From the NCBI GenBank assembly GCA_973895155.1, contig OZ316896.1, positions 13,578,001-13,642,000 of the forward strand: DNA of 64,000 nt, read 5' to 3'. The DNA is from Marsupella aquatica (lineage: Eukaryota > Marchantiophyta). The translations under genes and the position numbers were made by a program. A model generated the notes under the pieces. The model saw only the letters and a program-made list of their open reading frames with translations, was not told the DNA's origin and ran no database searches. Below are positions 61,251-64,000 of this stretch, piece after piece; position 1 is the first letter of the stretch; every line of letters begins with the position of its first letter.

Positions 61251-62189
61251 AGCCTTTTGCTTCCCTTCGCTCCTGTGCTCTCTGCTAGAGATCGAGTTTT
61301 TCCAACAGCAACGACGACGACGAGAGCTTCATCATCCATGCCACCCCATCCCACCCTCTACATTCTTCCCACGGGTTTGCAGCGACCGATCGGTCGATTC
61401 GTGCAGGTACGCTCAGCTGAGCCAGGACCACGAATTTGGAGAAACGGAGGACTAGAGGAGGGGCAGAGGAAGCCGCTCCGTAGAAGAATTGAGCGATTGT
61501 CGCCCCACTTTCCAGATTCGCGCTGAAAGAATCGCCTGTTACGACCGCTCGGACAAGACTTGCATTATTGGGCGATGATGGAGTGATCAATCAGTCGGTT
61601 GCCATTTGTAATCAGAGAGACAACAATCGGTGGGAAGCTCTGTGTGAGTCACGTTGATTCATTCATTCAGGGTGATTGGTCGATAGTAATTGGGCGTGCG
61701 GACGGCGGAGTGATTTGGTTTATTGGGTGTTTTCTTGCATCGATCCCGACTGACGCGTCAGAATATGGAGTCGGTGTTGCTCGACACGCCGTCCGACTTT
61801 GCATTTGTCGTCACGATGACGGTCGAGCTCAGTGTGGGGGCCCTTCAGTGAGTGATGAGTGACCTGTGCACAGCCAGAGTGAGTGGTCTGTGCTGTGCTG
61901 TGTTGTGTTGTGTTGTGTTGTACACCCCTGGCCTCGTTTCACGCTTTTGCTTCTAGGACGAGGAGAATTCGAAGGGAGAGGAGACGTTCGACATGTTTGT
62001 GAGTAAGTGGAGGTTCAAGTTGGGAATAATTTCTTGTCTGCAATTCTGATCGCCGGTCGGCAATCAGTCTGCTAGAGTGCAGGGAAGAGTAAACAATAGC
62101 AAAGCAGAGTTGGGTATCGACCCATTTGTAGTGGATACACGCATATCGACGCAATTGAACGGGATTTGTTGATTTCAACGAGATAGAGG
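61251..62189 (+). promoter_or_regulatory. SEC23 5' region (promoter/5' UTR)
   Basis: GC-balanced sequence with no repeat. A donor-like GTGCAG/GTACGC near 61404 could start a 5' UTR intron. A TGTTG/TGCTG microsatellite lies at 61888-61920. No TATA box can be placed with confidence. Confidence 0.4.
61888..61920. repeat. TGCTG/TGTTG microsatellite
   Basis: CTGTGCTGTGCTG continues as (TGTTG)n over 33 bp in the presumed SEC23 5' UTR or its intron. Confidence 0.9.
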
Positions 62190-64000
62190 ATGGATTTTAA
62201 CGAGATAGAGGCAACGGAGGGCTTGAGATTGGCATGGAATGCATGGCCGAGCTCACGAATCGAGGCCACTCGCCTGGTGGTTCCTTTCGGTGTGATGTGC
62301 ACTCCTTTGACGGAGGTTGAGGGCCTGCAACGCCTCCCTTACGATCCATTGTTCTGTAAGGGTTGTCGAGCGGTGCTGAATCCTTACTGCCGAGTGGATT
62401 ACCAGGCCAAAATCTGGGTCTGCCCCTTCTGCTACCAGCGAAACCACTTTCCCCAGGCTTATCATCAAATCAGCGATCGCAATATGCCAGCAGAGCTTTT
62501 TCCTGAATGCAGCAGCGTGGAGTACTTGATCTCGCAGCCAGTGAGTGGAGGAGTGCCCAATTTTAATGCAGGGAGTGGTCTTTATGGACAAGGGCAGGGG
62601 CAGGGGCAAGCTGGAGGAGCAGGAGGAGGGCCCGGATTCTTGTTTGTGTTGGATACTTGCATGGGAGCAGAGGATTTGCAGGCTCTGAAGACAGCTATCA
62701 CCCAAATTCTGGGCATTATGCCGGAGACTGCTCTCGTGGGTCTAATTTCGTTTGGGACTATGGTGCACGTGCACGAACTAGGTTACACCGATTGTCCGAA
62801 AGCTTACGTTTTTAGGGGTGACAAGGACATTTCCAGTCAACAGGTGTGTGGGTTTCAGCGATTTCCCGACCAGCAAGTACTCTATGTCAATATGTATTGT
62901 AGAGCTGCTGAATCATAAATCACAAAGAAGAAAAAGATTTGTGTGTGCTAACAACGATAGTACTGCCGTTGAATCCTCTGAATTCTGACGAATCTTACCT
63001 ACCCTTTGCCACTTACGATGTTAGGGTTTCAGTTGAATTTTGATCGTTCTTAATCACAACCCTTTTTGGATAACTTTCGTTCAGTTAGGGATGAAGATTG
63101 TCCGGTCGACGTAATAGGTGATTTCTTTTTCTGCTGTGAGGTGGAAAAATCGCTTCAAGCGTACCGGTTTCGTGGTGTCCAAATTCCAGGGTTTTTCACA
63201 ATTGCTCAGCTACATTCTTTTTAATGTTTGTCGTTGGATGTTCTCTTGTGGTTCAGGTGCAAGAACAGCTAGGTATTTCCTCCAAGGTGAGTAGGAAAGC
63301 TGGACAGATAGGAGGTGGAGGAAGTGGTCGTGGACGCTTTATGTTGCCACTATCAGAATGTGAATTCACCCTAGCAAATGCCTTAGAAGAACTGCAACCA
63401 AGCTCCAATCCCGTGCAGGCAGGCCACCGGCCACAGCGGGCCACTGGAGCTGCTCTTGCAGTTGCTGTAGGGCTTTTGGAGGGTATTATGCCCAACGAGG
63501 GTGCACGAATTATGACATTTGTTTCTGGTCCCACAACAGTAGGCCCTGGACAAATTGTGGAGACTGACCAAGGGAAGAGCATTCGAACACACCATGACTT
63601 GGTAGCTGACCGAGTGCCCTTTCACAAGAAGGCAAGCAAGTTCTACGATCAAATAGCACAGCGTCTTGTGGACAATAACCATGTTCTGGATTTATTTGCC
63701 TGCTCTTTAGATCAGGTAGGGACATATGAATCAAAAGTGGCTGTGGAGTCGACAGGAGGACTGATGGTTCTGGCTGAAACATTTGACTCGGATCAGTTCA
63801 AGAAGTCGCTACAAAGACTTTTCGAGCGGGATGAGGAGGGCCACTTAAAGATGTGTTTTAGTGCCTCTTTGGAGGTGATAACTACTCGCGAGATTAAAGT
63901 ATGTGGAGCCATTGGACCCTGTTCTTCGCTAGACAAGAAGACGCCTGCTGTGAGTGACAGTGAGCTTGGTATGGGCGGAACAAGCGCTTGGAAATTTTGT
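62190..64000 (+). CDS. SEC23: SEC23, COPII inner-coat GTPase-activating protein (5' part, runs off window)
   Basis: Exon 1 is 62190-62843 (ATG at 62190, donor CAG/GTGTGT, phase 0). Exon 2 runs from 63257 (acceptor GTTCAG) past the window end, still open, so 466 residues are visible of a family usually about 770. Sec23 pairs with Sec24 on Sar1-GTP at ER exit sites and stimulates Sar1 GTP hydrolysis. Seen: the opening MDFNEIEATEGLRLAWNAWP, a zinc finger with CKGC and CPFC pairs (residues about 55-80), the trunk (vWA-like) domain beginning GFLFVLDTCMG and including GLISFGTMVHVHELG, then VQEQLG and the CGAIGPC beta-sandwich start. The catalytic Arg and gelsolin domain lie beyond 64000. A Gly/Gln-rich insert (GQGQGQGQAGGAGGG) precedes the trunk. 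Intron 1 is 413 bp. The gene looks intact and is likely essential housekeeping. Confidence 0.97.

Noticed and set aside
60511-61288. ORFs on both strands upstream of SEC23
   Set aside because: They translate the pyrimidine-rich minisatellite and A-rich patches.
1-64000. CRISPR arrays, bacterial operons or integrons
   Set aside because: The genes have introns and eukaryotic families; the direct repeats seen are tandem minisatellites without spacer structure.

Overview
The window is nuclear DNA from a land plant, most likely a bryophyte (moss or possibly liverwort). The genes have many short introns with GT-AG borders. The immune-type genes have a bryophyte flavour: an NB-ARC module beside an alpha/beta-hydrolase module, and ankyrin-PGG membrane proteins. 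The gene-free DNA is full of LINE, LTR and minisatellite debris. The species call is inference from family knowledge; no search was possible.

Left part (1-6.4 kb, minus strand): an ankyrin/PGG membrane-protein gene (copy A), a 39-nt exon, an NB-ARC exon, a second 39-nt exon and a two-exon alpha/beta hydrolase follow one another. Every predicted border is phase 0, so one long transcript is possible. Copy A is interrupted by a tiny LTR retrotransposon (TRIM class, 4074-4497). Its LTRs contain a 71-nt tRNA-like sequence with intact Pol III A and B boxes, and it is flanked by a 5-bp target duplication. A paralogue (copy B, 21.98-24.90 kb) keeps the empty target site but has its own frameshift, plus a triplicated 221-bp 5' end. 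These two loci and the TRIM are the most interesting part of the window.

Middle part: a BTB/BACK-type gene (13.8-18.0 kb, minus) has its BTB fold split by a polyproline exon and seven 56-residue repeats. A GC-rich minisatellite (18.8-19.35 kb) follows. An eight-exon tandem-rhodanese gene (29.36-34.62 kb, minus) could be assembled to 1263 nt of CDS, with one inactive and one active domain. A two-exon secreted eight-cysteine peptide gene (41.41-41.88 kb, plus) has a decayed tandem copy upstream. A 5'-truncated LINE (45.03-48.98 kb) has a perfect 17-bp target duplication and one nonsense codon near the centre of its reverse transcriptase.

Right part: a ten-exon NDUFAF6-like gene (50.80-53.99 kb, minus; 297 codons) encodes a predicted mitochondrial complex I assembly factor. 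A badly decayed LINE lies at 56.6-60.2 kb. A pyrimidine-rich minisatellite precedes the start of SEC23 (62.19 kb to the window end, plus), which encodes the COPII inner-coat GTPase activator.

Exon borders were placed by hand from splice consensus, phase and family knowledge, so they are predictions. Long stretches (9.3-13.8, 34.8-40.6, 41.9-44.1 and 54.0-56.6 kb) hold no gene I can support.
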